In this document: one piece after another, positions 1 to 5,461 of the stretch | Numbering within the stretch: the first letter of the stretch is position 1 | How the letters are laid out: each line of letters starts with the position of its first letter | From: Thiotrichaceae bacterium | GTDB lineage: Bacteria > Pseudomonadota > Gammaproteobacteria > Thiotrichales > Thiotrichaceae | Assembly: GCA_015494435.1 (NCBI GenBank) | Contig: WGBH01000034.1 | Coordinates: 1-6,210 of the forward strand | DNA length: 6,210 bases | Reading direction: 5' to 3' | Translations under genes and position numbers: made by a program | Notes under the pieces: model-generated | Seen by the model: the letters and a program-made list of their open reading frames with translations, nothing else | Told to the model about the DNA's origin: nothing | The model's database searches: none

Positions 1-260
1 TAGCTTAGTGGTGGTTGATTTCAGTAACTCCTTATTTCATACCGCTTATTTTATCCTCAATGGTTGTTTTTCCAACTATCTGTAATTTTGCTTGTAATAT
101 CCTCATTGAGCTGTTCAATAAATCCAAGCTGAATAAAAATACCCCCATAGATTGATGCATAGCAGGATGCTAATTAAGAAAATAAAATAAGGAAAAGCAT
201 TGAAGATTAACTGGTTGGATTGTTTAGATCCAGCTAATTAGAAATGGGATAGGGTGACTT
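1..260. other. Upstream leader with no convincing gene
   Basis: No full gene is visible here. On the minus strand a start-less open frame runs from 173 to 57 (38 codons then TGA). It reads like the C-terminal tail of a protein (for example GGIFIQLGFIEQLNE, ending SWKNNH), so it may be a decayed gene remnant, but I recognise no family. The stretch must also hold the promoter of the downstream three-gene operon. I looked for a -35/-10 pair and found only weak matches, such as TAAAAT at 183-188 without a good -35 box, so I do not assign one. Confidence 0.4.
251..257 (+). promoter_or_regulatory. Ribosome binding site of the HfaA-like gene
   Basis: AGGGTGA lies three bases before the ATG at 261 and supports that start. 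The string GGTGACTTATG is repeated exactly at the start of the orphan gene at 2757. Confidence 0.6.
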
Positions 261-704
261 ATGAAACAAATATTACCAGTAGCAAGCTTAAACACAGTGG
301 TTTCATTAATGAGTGTTTCTGTATTTTTCCTCGTATTTAATGTGAATGCCAATGAGATGACGACTAGCGGTTGGAATTTCCCCATACCTGATCAAATTCA
401 AGTATCACAAAATAGATTGCTTTTGTTTTGTAATGCGAATCCTTATAAATGCCCTGTTGGTTTACGTGCAATGAGAATAGGAGGGGCAGGTGGTGTTGGT
501 GCAACAGCAGGTACGGGGTCACTTGTTAGTCCAGCAAGTAATTCTTCTGCTAATAATATTAGTGTGGTGCTAGCAGGTGATAATAGTTCTGTCACGCTGA
601 CAACGGATCAAAAAGCGGATGATAATAATATGACATCTAATTCAGACGCTGATCCCATTATTGATCTTGATCAGGTGTTGAATTACACCAATCATTATAA
701 ATAA
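261..704 (+). CDS. Small secreted HfaA-like holdfast-anchor/amyloid protein
   Basis: This 147-residue protein starts with a Sec signal peptide: a Lys-containing N-terminus, a hydrophobic stretch to about residue 26, and likely cleavage after VNA at 30. The mature part has an aromatic/proline start (GWNFPIPDQ, 37-45), a Cys57-Cys64 pair that could form a disulfide, a Gly-rich run (74-86), then Asn/Ser/Val-rich sequence (98-117) with NNISV and GDNSSVTL. The tail is acidic. Caulobacter HfaA is similar in size, lies directly upstream of HfaB, and as I recall it ends in the same kind of Gly/Asn/Val segment. It helps attach the polysaccharide holdfast to the cell surface and behaves like an amyloid. 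The match here rests on architecture and gene order, not on strong residue identity. It could instead be an unrelated curlin-like minor subunit. Confidence 0.6.
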   Translation: MKQILPVASLNTVVSLMSVSVFFLVFNVNANEMTTSGWNFPIPDQIQVSQNRLLLFCNANPYKCPVGLRAMRIGGAGGVGATAGTGSLVSPASNSSANNISVVLAGDNSSVTLTTDQKADDNNMTSNSDADPIIDLDQVLNYTNHYK

Positions 705-733
705 AACCCAGTAGTTACCTAATCTACGTTTTA
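702..733 (+). promoter_or_regulatory. Possible hairpin between first and second operon genes
   Basis: TAAAAC (702-707) pairs with GTTTTA (728-733), and GTAG (711-714) pairs with CTAC (724-727), with a CCA bulge and a nine-base loop. The stem begins at the stop codon of the first gene and sits in the 76-base gap before the HfaB-like gene. It could be a partial attenuator or an mRNA processing or stability element that sets unequal subunit and channel levels. It is AT-rich and lacks a clean T tract, so it may be chance. Confidence 0.3.
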
Positions 734-780
734 GTGTCATCCAAAACCTTCAAATTAAAATAAATTAAAACGAGTTTAAA

Positions 781-1620
781 ATGAAACACATACTGCTTAT
801 TTCATTACTTTCGTCCCTGTCAATAATAGCAGGTTGCTCTAGTAGTTCACGTCATCAATACAAAGAAATTAGAACATTAAAAGGTCCTGATATTACTGAG
901 AACCTTACAGATTACACTTCAGGTCTTTCTTGTGTTTCTGATCGTATTAATCTTTCCCGAAAAGTAAAGATTACTGTTGACGCAATACCTGATAAATCAG
1001 GCAAAGTGAATTCCAGTGAGGGTTATAAAATAACCCAAGGCGTTGAGTCAATGGCAATTACTGCGCTGGCTAAAATAAAAGCCATACAAGTGGTTGAGCG
1101 TAGAAATATAGGCGCTTTTAATACCGAGTCTGACTTAATGCAGAAAAAACGTATTGGTGATAAAAAACGCTACAAATTATCCAATGGGCATTATATTAAA
1201 TATAAACCGATGTTATCGGGAAAAATTCATAGCGCAGATTATTACATTACAGGTGCTGTTACCGAGGTGAATTACAATATTTACAGCGGTGGCAAGTTAG
1301 TTAATGTTTCAGGGCTAGAGTTTGGCTCTAAAACGGTGATGATGAATGTAGCAATGGATTTAAGAATTGTGAATGTGCATACCCTTGATGTGATTGATTC
1401 AATTTCATTGCAAAAACAATTTGTTGGCAAGCGCACTAAAGCAGGACTTTATCGCTTTATGGATAAAGAGTTGGTTAATTATGACGGTGGCTCAAGTACC
1501 GATGAACCGCTTCAAATGGGTGTTCGTTCACTGGTCGAGCGTGGCGTTGCTCAGCTAGTAGGACGCTTATTTAATGTCAGAGTAAACGAGTGTTATCACG
1601 ACAATATACAAATTAGATAA
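781..1620 (+). CDS. hfaB: CsgG/HfaB-family outer-membrane secretion lipoprotein
   Basis: This 279-residue lipoprotein matches the CsgG family along its length; E. coli CsgG has 277. The lipobox IAGC places the lipidated Cys at 19, with Ser at +2, which favours outer-membrane sorting. Family landmarks in order are: first strand KVKITVDAIPDKSG (61-74), helix TQGVESMAITALAK (85-98), VVERRN (104-109), ITGAVTEVNYNIYSGG (156-171), MDLRIVNVHTLDVIDS (192-207) and GLYRFMD...DEPLQMGVRSLVERGV (222-256). By family knowledge it oligomerises into an ungated channel exporting unfolded amyloid subunits. NYNI.SGG and the extra Cys at 51 and 271 look closer to Caulobacter HfaB than to CsgG, as does its place between two secreted proteins. 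The loop forming the CsgG constriction (Tyr51, Asn55, Phe56, mature numbering) differs here (about 77-84, NSSEGYKI). The ribosome site before ATG 781 is weak. Confidence 0.88.
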   Translation: MKHILLISLLSSLSIIAGCSSSSRHQYKEIRTLKGPDITENLTDYTSGLSCVSDRINLSRKVKITVDAIPDKSGKVNSSEGYKITQGVESMAITALAKIKAIQVVERRNIGAFNTESDLMQKKRIGDKKRYKLSNGHYIKYKPMLSGKIHSADYYITGAVTEVNYNIYSGGKLVNVSGLEFGSKTVMMNVAMDLRIVNVHTLDVIDSISLQKQFVGKRTKAGLYRFMDKELVNYDGGSSTDEPLQMGVRSLVERGVAQLVGRLFNVRVNECYHDNIQIR

Positions 1621-1642
1621 CTTTTTATAACTGTAATTTCTT

Positions 1643-1666
1643 AACCCCTAACCCAACCCCTAACCT
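1643..1666. repeat. C-rich 12-bp tandem duplication before the HfaD-like gene
   Basis: AACCCCTAACCC (1643-1654) is followed at once by AACCCCTAACCT (1655-1666), an 11 of 12 match. The complementary strand therefore carries four close G runs (GG, GGGG, GGG, GGGG) separated by two or three bases. It ends just six bases before the ribosome site of the next gene. It may be slippage-prone, or it may fold on the template strand; no role is known to me. Confidence 0.7.
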
Positions 1667-1671
1667 AAAAT

Positions 1672-1678
1672 AAGGTGA
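1672..1678 (+). promoter_or_regulatory. Ribosome binding site that decides the start at 1684
   Basis: AAGGTGA lies five bases before ATG 1684. A GTG at 1675 in the same frame would give three more residues, but it is inside this ribosome site, so 1684 is the better start. Confidence 0.75.
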
Positions 1679-1683
1679 ATATT

Positions 1684-2517
1684 ATGAAAAAAATCATATT
1701 GGTAAGCTCTGTTGCCGTTGTTTCTTCTTTCTTAGCAATGACTGCAAATGCTGATTATGCTCCTGTTGTTATTGATACAGATACCGTTATCAACCTAGAA
1801 TATGATAAAAACATTGATCTAACAGGTTCTGTGAATGTACCAACCGTTGATATGGACGGTGTAAAAGCTGATATTTCAGTGAATCAATTCAACCATGATT
1901 CTCCTGTAAGTGCGGTAGGTTCTGTTACCAACAATATGTCTGGAGCGGGTGATGGAATCACCGATCTTAAGGTGGATGTAACGGCTGTTGGAAACAATGC
2001 ATCGATTGATTTGAATGCCAATGATACGGTGATTGGTGCGGTACAAGGTAATCAAAATGGCGGTGCAAATGCCTTTGGTAATATTTCAGGTAACGCTATT
2101 AATTTGGATACAGTCACCAATGCCGATGGTGAAGAAGTTGATGGTGCTGTTGCGCTAAATGTAACCGCTGTTGGCAATAACTTGACCATAAAAAGTGCTG
2201 ATGAGTATGGAGTCAATGGAACACAAATTGGTACAGTGCAGTTTAATTACAATAGCCCTGTCACAGCGTATGGTTCTATTTCTCGCAATGGTTTTGATGT
2301 TAATCCTATTCGTAGTGACCCAAGCTTGTCAGTAACAGCCGTTGGCAATAACCTAACAGCACCGCTTGGAACAACAGGCTCTATGCTACAAGAAAATGTC
2401 AATAGCCCAATCTCAGCAGTTGGCTTTGTTTCTGGAAATGTCGGTGATATTGGTCCTGTAAGCGTCAGTGTGTCAGCAGTAGGCAATAATATTTCAATTA
2501 AAGCACCAACTGAATAA
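1684..2517 (+). CDS. Secreted repeat protein, HfaD-like amyloid/holdfast-anchor component
   Basis: This 277-residue protein has a clear signal peptide (KK at 2-3, hydrophobic 4-19, cleavage after ANA at 23). The mature part contains four copies of two alternating motifs. Motif A resembles Q.N.NSPV.A.G.(V/I)S.N and occurs at 68-84, 121-137, 186-202 and 236-252; the second copy is the most diverged. Motif B, V.VTAVGNN followed by .(S/T)I in most copies, occurs at 97-108, 158-169, 215-225 and 261-272. The repeats are 46-65 residues apart, have no Cys, and are rich in Gly, Asn, Val and Asp. This suggests stacked beta strands with Asn/Gln ladders, as in curlin or beta-solenoids. Being third after an HfaA-like and an HfaB-like gene points to HfaD, the other surface holdfast anchor, although Caulobacter HfaD is longer as I recall. 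It probably is exported by the HfaB-like channel. The start at 1684 is chosen over GTG 1675. Confidence 0.62.
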   Translation: MKKIILVSSVAVVSSFLAMTANADYAPVVIDTDTVINLEYDKNIDLTGSVNVPTVDMDGVKADISVNQFNHDSPVSAVGSVTNNMSGAGDGITDLKVDVTAVGNNASIDLNANDTVIGAVQGNQNGGANAFGNISGNAINLDTVTNADGEEVDGAVALNVTAVGNNLTIKSADEYGVNGTQIGTVQFNYNSPVTAYGSISRNGFDVNPIRSDPSLSVTAVGNNLTAPLGTTGSMLQENVNSPISAVGFVSGNVGDIGPVSVSVSAVGNNISIKAPTE

Positions 2518-2568
2518 GCGCTTGTTTCAATTGTAGCTTGGGTTAGTCGTAAAATAACCTAATAAAAT

Positions 2569-2606
2569 AAGGCGGATTTGCAATGGAATGTGAATCTGCC
2601 TTTTTT
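2569..2606 (+). terminator. Intrinsic terminator of the HfaABD-like operon
   Basis: AAGGCGGATTT (2569-2579) pairs with GAATCTGCCTT (2592-2602) over 11 positions including two G-U pairs, with a 12-base loop. It runs into six T (2601-2606). It lies about 50 bases after the HfaD-like stop codon and separates the operon from the orphan gene downstream. Confidence 0.88.
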
Positions 2607-2728
2607 GTTGTATTACATATCGTTTTTACAACTCCCTTTTTGGGCGACCTCTTGGCTTGAAATATAAGGCAGTTATCCTTAACAGAATGGCTATTGTTCT
2701 AAGTTTCTAATATTTAATGTAATCAGAC

Positions 2729-2734
2729 TATATT
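2729..2734 (+). promoter_or_regulatory. Weak candidate -10 box for the orphan gene
   Basis: TATATT lies 22 bases before the ATG at 2757 and matches the -10 consensus at five of six bases. No good -35 box is found at the usual spacing. The 150-base gap after the terminator must contain a promoter if this gene is expressed independently. Confidence 0.25.
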
Positions 2735-2756
2735 CTTACTAAAAATTAGGTGACTT

Positions 2757-3125
2757 ATGTTAGATATAAACAACTCTCTCAATATCAATCAAAACTCTTT
2801 TAACAAAACAACGTCTTTAACAGAAAACCCGCTCCTCACAGACCAAATGAAGATGTTAGAAGGGTTATTCAATAATGAAAATGGCTCAGAGATAATGATT
2901 TTATTATTACAATTAATTATGCAATTGATTCAAAGTCTAAACTCAGATGGACAGAACAATAATGATACACCGACAGATGATGAAAAAGAGCTTGAAGCTT
3001 CATTACGACAAAATATCTTTATGTCAATGCTACAAGACTCTTTTGCTAACACTAATATACAGCCTGCCTTTCCTGTTTTTGGTGATGATGCAGGGGAAGA
3101 AGAATCAGTTCTAGGATCAGCTTAG
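2757..3125 (+). CDS. Hypothetical Asn-rich acidic 122-residue protein
   Basis: I recognise no family. The start is supported by AGGTGA at 2748-2753, three bases from the ATG. There is no signal peptide or lipobox. Residues 1-43 are polar and Asn-rich. Residues 46-61 (IMILLLQLIMQLIQSL) form a strongly hydrophobic, possibly amphipathic helix. Residues 64-78 are polar and acidic. A second helix-like segment (about 79-96) follows, then an acidic tail (109-116, DDAGEEES). There is no Cys. The composition resembles small exported helical proteins such as harpin-like type III substrates, but that is only resemblance. It is cut off from the operon upstream by a terminator, yet shares the leader GGTGACTTATG with its first gene. 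The group II intron begins 117 bases after its stop codon. The coding call is fairly safe and the function is unknown. Confidence 0.7.
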   Translation: MLDINNSLNINQNSFNKTTSLTENPLLTDQMKMLEGLFNNENGSEIMILLLQLIMQLIQSLNSDGQNNNDTPTDDEKELEASLRQNIFMSMLQDSFANTNIQPAFPVFGDDAGEEESVLGSA

Positions 3126-3208
3126 TTATTACTAATTGGATGTCTTTCCTAGAGCAGTATAGAGAGCAAACCAATCCTTGACAAAATGACTGTCAAACAA
3201 GCTACGTA

Positions 3209-3242
3209 TTTTACCTCGTTCCCAAATTCCCATTTGGGAACA
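3209..3242. repeat. Palindromic element, left part, interrupted by the intron
   Basis: GTTCCCAAAT (3218-3227) and ATTTGGGAAC (3232-3241) form a perfect 10-bp hairpin with loop TCCC. Outside it, TTTTACCT (3209-3216) finds its exact complement AGGTAAAA only at 5172-5179, on the far side of the intron. Before insertion the stem would have had 18 pairs and one C/A mismatch. There is no T tract on either strand, so it is not a standard terminator. GTTCCCA/TGGGAAC cores of this kind occur as dispersed palindromes in some gammaproteobacteria (general recollection). Confidence 0.85.
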
Positions 3243-3416
3243 GTACGCCCTCGAAGGCGTTTAATTAGCATGGTGAAAGTCCGTGTCAGGGAAAGCCATA
3301 GCCCTGTAGCTGAAAGTAACTGCGTTGTCGTGAGACAGGGTGGGGAGTAACTGGAAGCAAAAGATCAGTCCGCAGGATGACGAACTCGTTTCGGTGGTAT
3401 GTGATAGCGAACCTTC

Positions 3417-3422
3417 TGTTCT
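3417..3422 (+). other. Putative EBS1 of the intron
   Basis: TGTTCT in domain I is complementary to the last six bases of the 5' exon, GGAACA (3237-3242, the presumed IBS1), with five Watson-Crick pairs and one G-U. It supports the 5' splice site at 3242/3243. I did not find a convincing EBS2/IBS2 pair. Confidence 0.6.
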
Positions 3423-3761
3423 ATGGTGAAGCTTGAAACTCACTGGTGACGCTGTAATGGCGTAAGCGGTCACTGGATTGCATGCTGTGTTTGGAGGTGG
3501 AATGATCGGAAAGTTAAATGAGAAAAGAGGGGAGACCTGCTCAGTGAGGTGACAGTTTGGGCAGGAGTCAGAGTCTTCATAGTAGCGTAGCAAGGCGGAA
3601 AGACTTGAACAACAGATCAGACTGTTAGAAAAGCATAGGTGTAGCATCAACCGTGGGAAATGAAGTTCAAGCAAGGTGCATCTGACTTGTGAAAAGCCCG
3701 AAAATTATAAATCGGGTTGAGCGAAGGGGGATAGGAAGATAGGTATTCAAAGGATATAAAA

Positions 3762-5087
3762 ATGAAGCAAATTGCTGAAGCTATCTCGTCAGTGCTGGAA
3801 ACAGCTAAACAAGAGACAAAAGCCCCGTTACTAGCAGGGGTGGAAACATTGATATGGACGGAGAATATGTTGGCAGCTCTGGAAAACGGAGTGAAAGGAG
3901 GTAAATGGTTTAGTTTGATAGACAAAGTTTATTCAGAAACGACTCTATGGCTGGCTTGGGAACAGGTGCAGTCAAACAAGGGTAGTGCAGGAATAGACCA
4001 GATAAGCATAGAGCGATTTGAAGCCAATGCAGGAGACTACTTGCAGGAATTGCATGAAGCCTTGAAAGAGGGGACATACAAACCGCAAGCAGTAAAACGG
4101 GTTTACATTCCCAAAGCGGGAGGCAAACGCCGACCATTGGGAATACCTGTCGTAAAAGACCGAATAGTACAAACAGCGATAAAGCTCGTCATTGAACCCA
4201 TCTTCGAGAATGAATTTCTCGAAAGTAGTTATGGATTCAGACCGATGAGGGGATGCAAAGATGCACTCAGAGAAGTCGATAATCTGCTAAAGGCAGGTTA
4301 CATCTGGGTAGTCGATGCTGACCTGAAAAGCTATTTTGATACCATACCCCACAAAGAACTGATGAGACAACTGGAAAGCAAGATCAGTGACGGAAAGTTA
4401 TTGGACTTGATAGAAAGCTATCTCAAGCAAGATATTGTGGATGGACTGGAACGATGGACACCCGAAACAGGTACACCACAAGGCGCAGTACTCAGCCCTT
4501 TGTTGGCAAATATCTACCTGCATCCTTTAGATCAAATGCTTAACCAAGAAGGTTATCAATCGGTTCGTTATGCAGATGATTTTGTTATTCTGTGTAAAAG
4601 TCAGGAAGAAGCAGAAACTGCGTTAGTCAAGGTACAAGAATGGGTGAAAGAATTTCGCCTTGAATTGCATCCTGATAAAACGCACTTAGGCAACTGTAGC
4701 CAGAAAGGAGAAGGTTTTGAATTTCTGGGTTATCGGTTTGAAGCGGGCAGACGATTCGTCCGCAAGAAAAGCCTAATGATCTTTCGAGACAAAGTACGAG
4801 CTAAGACTAAACGCAGTCGTTCAGGAAGCTTAAAAGAAATCATCAAAGACTTAAACCCCATGTTAAAGGGCTGGTTTGGCTATTTCAAACACGCTCATCG
4901 AAACACGTTTAAGGGAAATGATGGTTTTGTCCGACGGCGATTAAGAGCATTAATACTCAGACGCAACAAGAAGAAAGGTTGGGGAAAGAATATCAATGCT
5001 CATAGAAAATACCCAAATGCTTACTTCGCAAAGCTTGAGCTTTTCACTCGTCATGAAGCTTGGGCTGTAGCGTGCCAATCTCGATGA
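3762..5087 (+). CDS. ltrA: Group II intron reverse transcriptase/maturase
   Basis: This 441-residue intron-encoded protein binds its intron RNA, assists splicing, and copies the intron into DNA during retrohoming. Motifs run in the normal order: N-terminal NKGSAGID, then IPKAGGKRRPLGIPVVKDR, YGFRP (157-161), the first catalytic Asp in DADLKSYFD (Asp187), TPQG (238-241), and the active-site YADD (270-273, Asp272 and Asp273). The thumb/maturase X region (about 365-385, KGWFGYF) and a basic C-terminus follow, ending near PNAYFA...HEAWA. There is no HNH endonuclease domain, so second-strand priming probably depends on the replication fork or another nick. AAGGA at 3750-3754 supports the ATG at 3762. 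No stop or frameshift is seen. The exact intron class (C, E or F-like) cannot be fixed by eye. The symbol is the generic family name. Confidence 0.95.
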   Translation: MKQIAEAISSVLETAKQETKAPLLAGVETLIWTENMLAALENGVKGGKWFSLIDKVYSETTLWLAWEQVQSNKGSAGIDQISIERFEANAGDYLQELHEALKEGTYKPQAVKRVYIPKAGGKRRPLGIPVVKDRIVQTAIKLVIEPIFENEFLESSYGFRPMRGCKDALREVDNLLKAGYIWVVDADLKSYFDTIPHKELMRQLESKISDGKLLDLIESYLKQDIVDGLERWTPETGTPQGAVLSPLLANIYLHPLDQMLNQEGYQSVRYADDFVILCKSQEEAETALVKVQEWVKEFRLELHPDKTHLGNCSQKGEGFEFLGYRFEAGRRFVRKKSLMIFRDKVRAKTKRSRSGSLKEIIKDLNPMLKGWFGYFKHAHRNTFKGNDGFVRRRLRALILRRNKKKGWGKNINAHRKYPNAYFAKLELFTRHEAWAVACQSR

Positions 5088-5104
5088 AGAAACTATCAAC
5101 TGGA

Positions 5105-5171
5105 GAGCCGTATGCGGGAGAACCGCACGTACGGTTCGGAGGGAGGGGAGGTAAAACTTCTCTACCCCTAT
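5105..5171 (+). ncRNA. Intron domains V and VI with branch point
   Basis: Domain V spans 5105-5137. GAGCCGTA pairs with TACGGTTC, then a two-base CG bulge (5128-5129), then TGCGG pairs with CCGCA around a GAGAA loop. This is the catalytic heart of the ribozyme. In domain VI, AGGGG (5144-5148) pairs with CCCCT (5165-5169), leaving A5164 bulged eight bases from the intron end as the likely lariat branch point. Confidence 0.9.
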
Positions 5172-5179
5172 AGGTAAAA
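5172..5179. repeat. Right end of the palindrome split by the intron
   Basis: AGGTAAAA is the exact complement of TTTTACCT at 3209-3216 and begins on the first base after the intron. The pairing is restored only when the intron is removed. Confidence 0.8.
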
Positions 5180-5191
5180 AAACCGATGGGA

Positions 5192-5234
5192 TGCTTAAAG
5201 ACTAATTTTTACTAAAAAAAAACCTGTTTAAGCA
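5192..5234. repeat. Inverted repeat downstream of the intron
   Basis: TGCTTAAA (5192-5199) and TTTAAGCA (5227-5234) are perfect 8-bp arms around a 27-base A/T-rich spacer. On the minus strand a run of nine T follows the right arm, so this could help end minus-strand transcription coming from the restriction gene, but the compact stem there is weak. The role is uncertain. Confidence 0.5.
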
Positions 5235-5284
5235 GAAAAATAGGCTAGAATAAATATTATTATTAAATTATTTCAATGACTTGA

Positions 5285-5352
5285 CTTGGTCTGATCCCAA
5301 CATGCCCCAACATGCCAAAACTTGGTCTGACCCCAACATGCCCCAACATGCC
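5285..5352. repeat. Tandem 32-bp repeat with nested 10-bp repeat
   Basis: Two 32-bp copies, 5285-5316 and 5321-5352, differ at one base (T/C) and are separated by AAAA, giving a 36-bp period. Each begins CTTGGTCTGA and ends with two 10-bp units of the form CCCCAACATG. The GGTCTGACCCC core resembles small dispersed repeats found between genes in several gammaproteobacteria. The open frame through it (TWSDPNMPQH repeated) follows from the repeat and is not a credible gene. Confidence 0.85.
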
Positions 5353-5377
5353 TGCCTTAAACACAGGAAAATAGCTG

Positions 5378-5414
5378 TTTGTGCTAAAATCGAACATCGC
5401 GAGTGTAGCACAAA
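5378..5414. repeat. Hairpin downstream of the restriction gene
   Basis: TTTGTGCTA (5378-5386) and TAGCACAAA (5406-5414) form a perfect 9-bp stem with a 19-base loop. It lies about 50 bases past the end of the minus-strand restriction gene, where a terminator would be expected, but only a short imperfect T-rich stretch follows on that strand. Confidence 0.5.
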
Positions 5415-5461
5415 TTGCGTATTGAGTTGGTTTTCGGGTGATTTAACTTGTTATGTGATTT

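Larger units (their letters stand above)
3243..5171 (+). mobile_element. Complete group II intron carrying its own reverse transcriptase
   Basis: This ribozyme retroelement of about 1.93 kb splices itself out of RNA and inserts into DNA with its encoded protein. The 5' end GTACG is a variant of the group II start GUGYG and is followed by a short stem (ACGCC 3245-3249, GGCGT 3256-3260) and the conserved GTGAAAGTCC (3272-3281). About 520 bases of structured RNA precede the protein gene, which sits in domain IV. Domain V and domain VI follow the gene at once. The branch-point A (5164) is eight bases from the 3' end, CCCCTAT. Both ends are confirmed by the flanks, which rejoin into a palindrome. 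It lies between genes, so it may not disrupt a protein. All parts look intact, so it may still be mobile. Confidence 0.9.

Noticed and set aside
1675..1683. GTG start three codons upstream for the HfaD-like gene
   Set aside because: The GTG is part of the AAGGTGA ribosome site; ATG 1684 has ideal spacing and gives a normal signal peptide.
2247..2486. Minus-strand open frame of 79 residues inside the HfaD-like gene
   Set aside because: It is antisense to the repeat-coding region; its Pro/Thr-rich content mirrors the opposite strand, and it has no independent support.
3178..3183. TTGACA, a perfect -35 consensus before the intron
   Set aside because: No acceptable -10 box lies 16-18 bases downstream.
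3218..3241. The GTTCCCAAAT hairpin as an intrinsic terminator
   Set aside because: No T tract follows on either strand, with or without the intron; it is better explained as a palindromic repeat.
3261..3925. Minus-strand open frames across the 5' part of the intron
   Set aside because: They run antisense through conserved group II RNA structure and the start of the reverse transcriptase gene, and match no family.
3910..4172. Two overlapping minus-strand frames of 75 and 66 residues
   Set aside because: They are antisense shadows of the reverse transcriptase gene.
5285..5352. The tandem repeats as a CRISPR array
   Set aside because: There are only two copies, separated by four bases, with no spacer of CRISPR length and no cas gene in the window.
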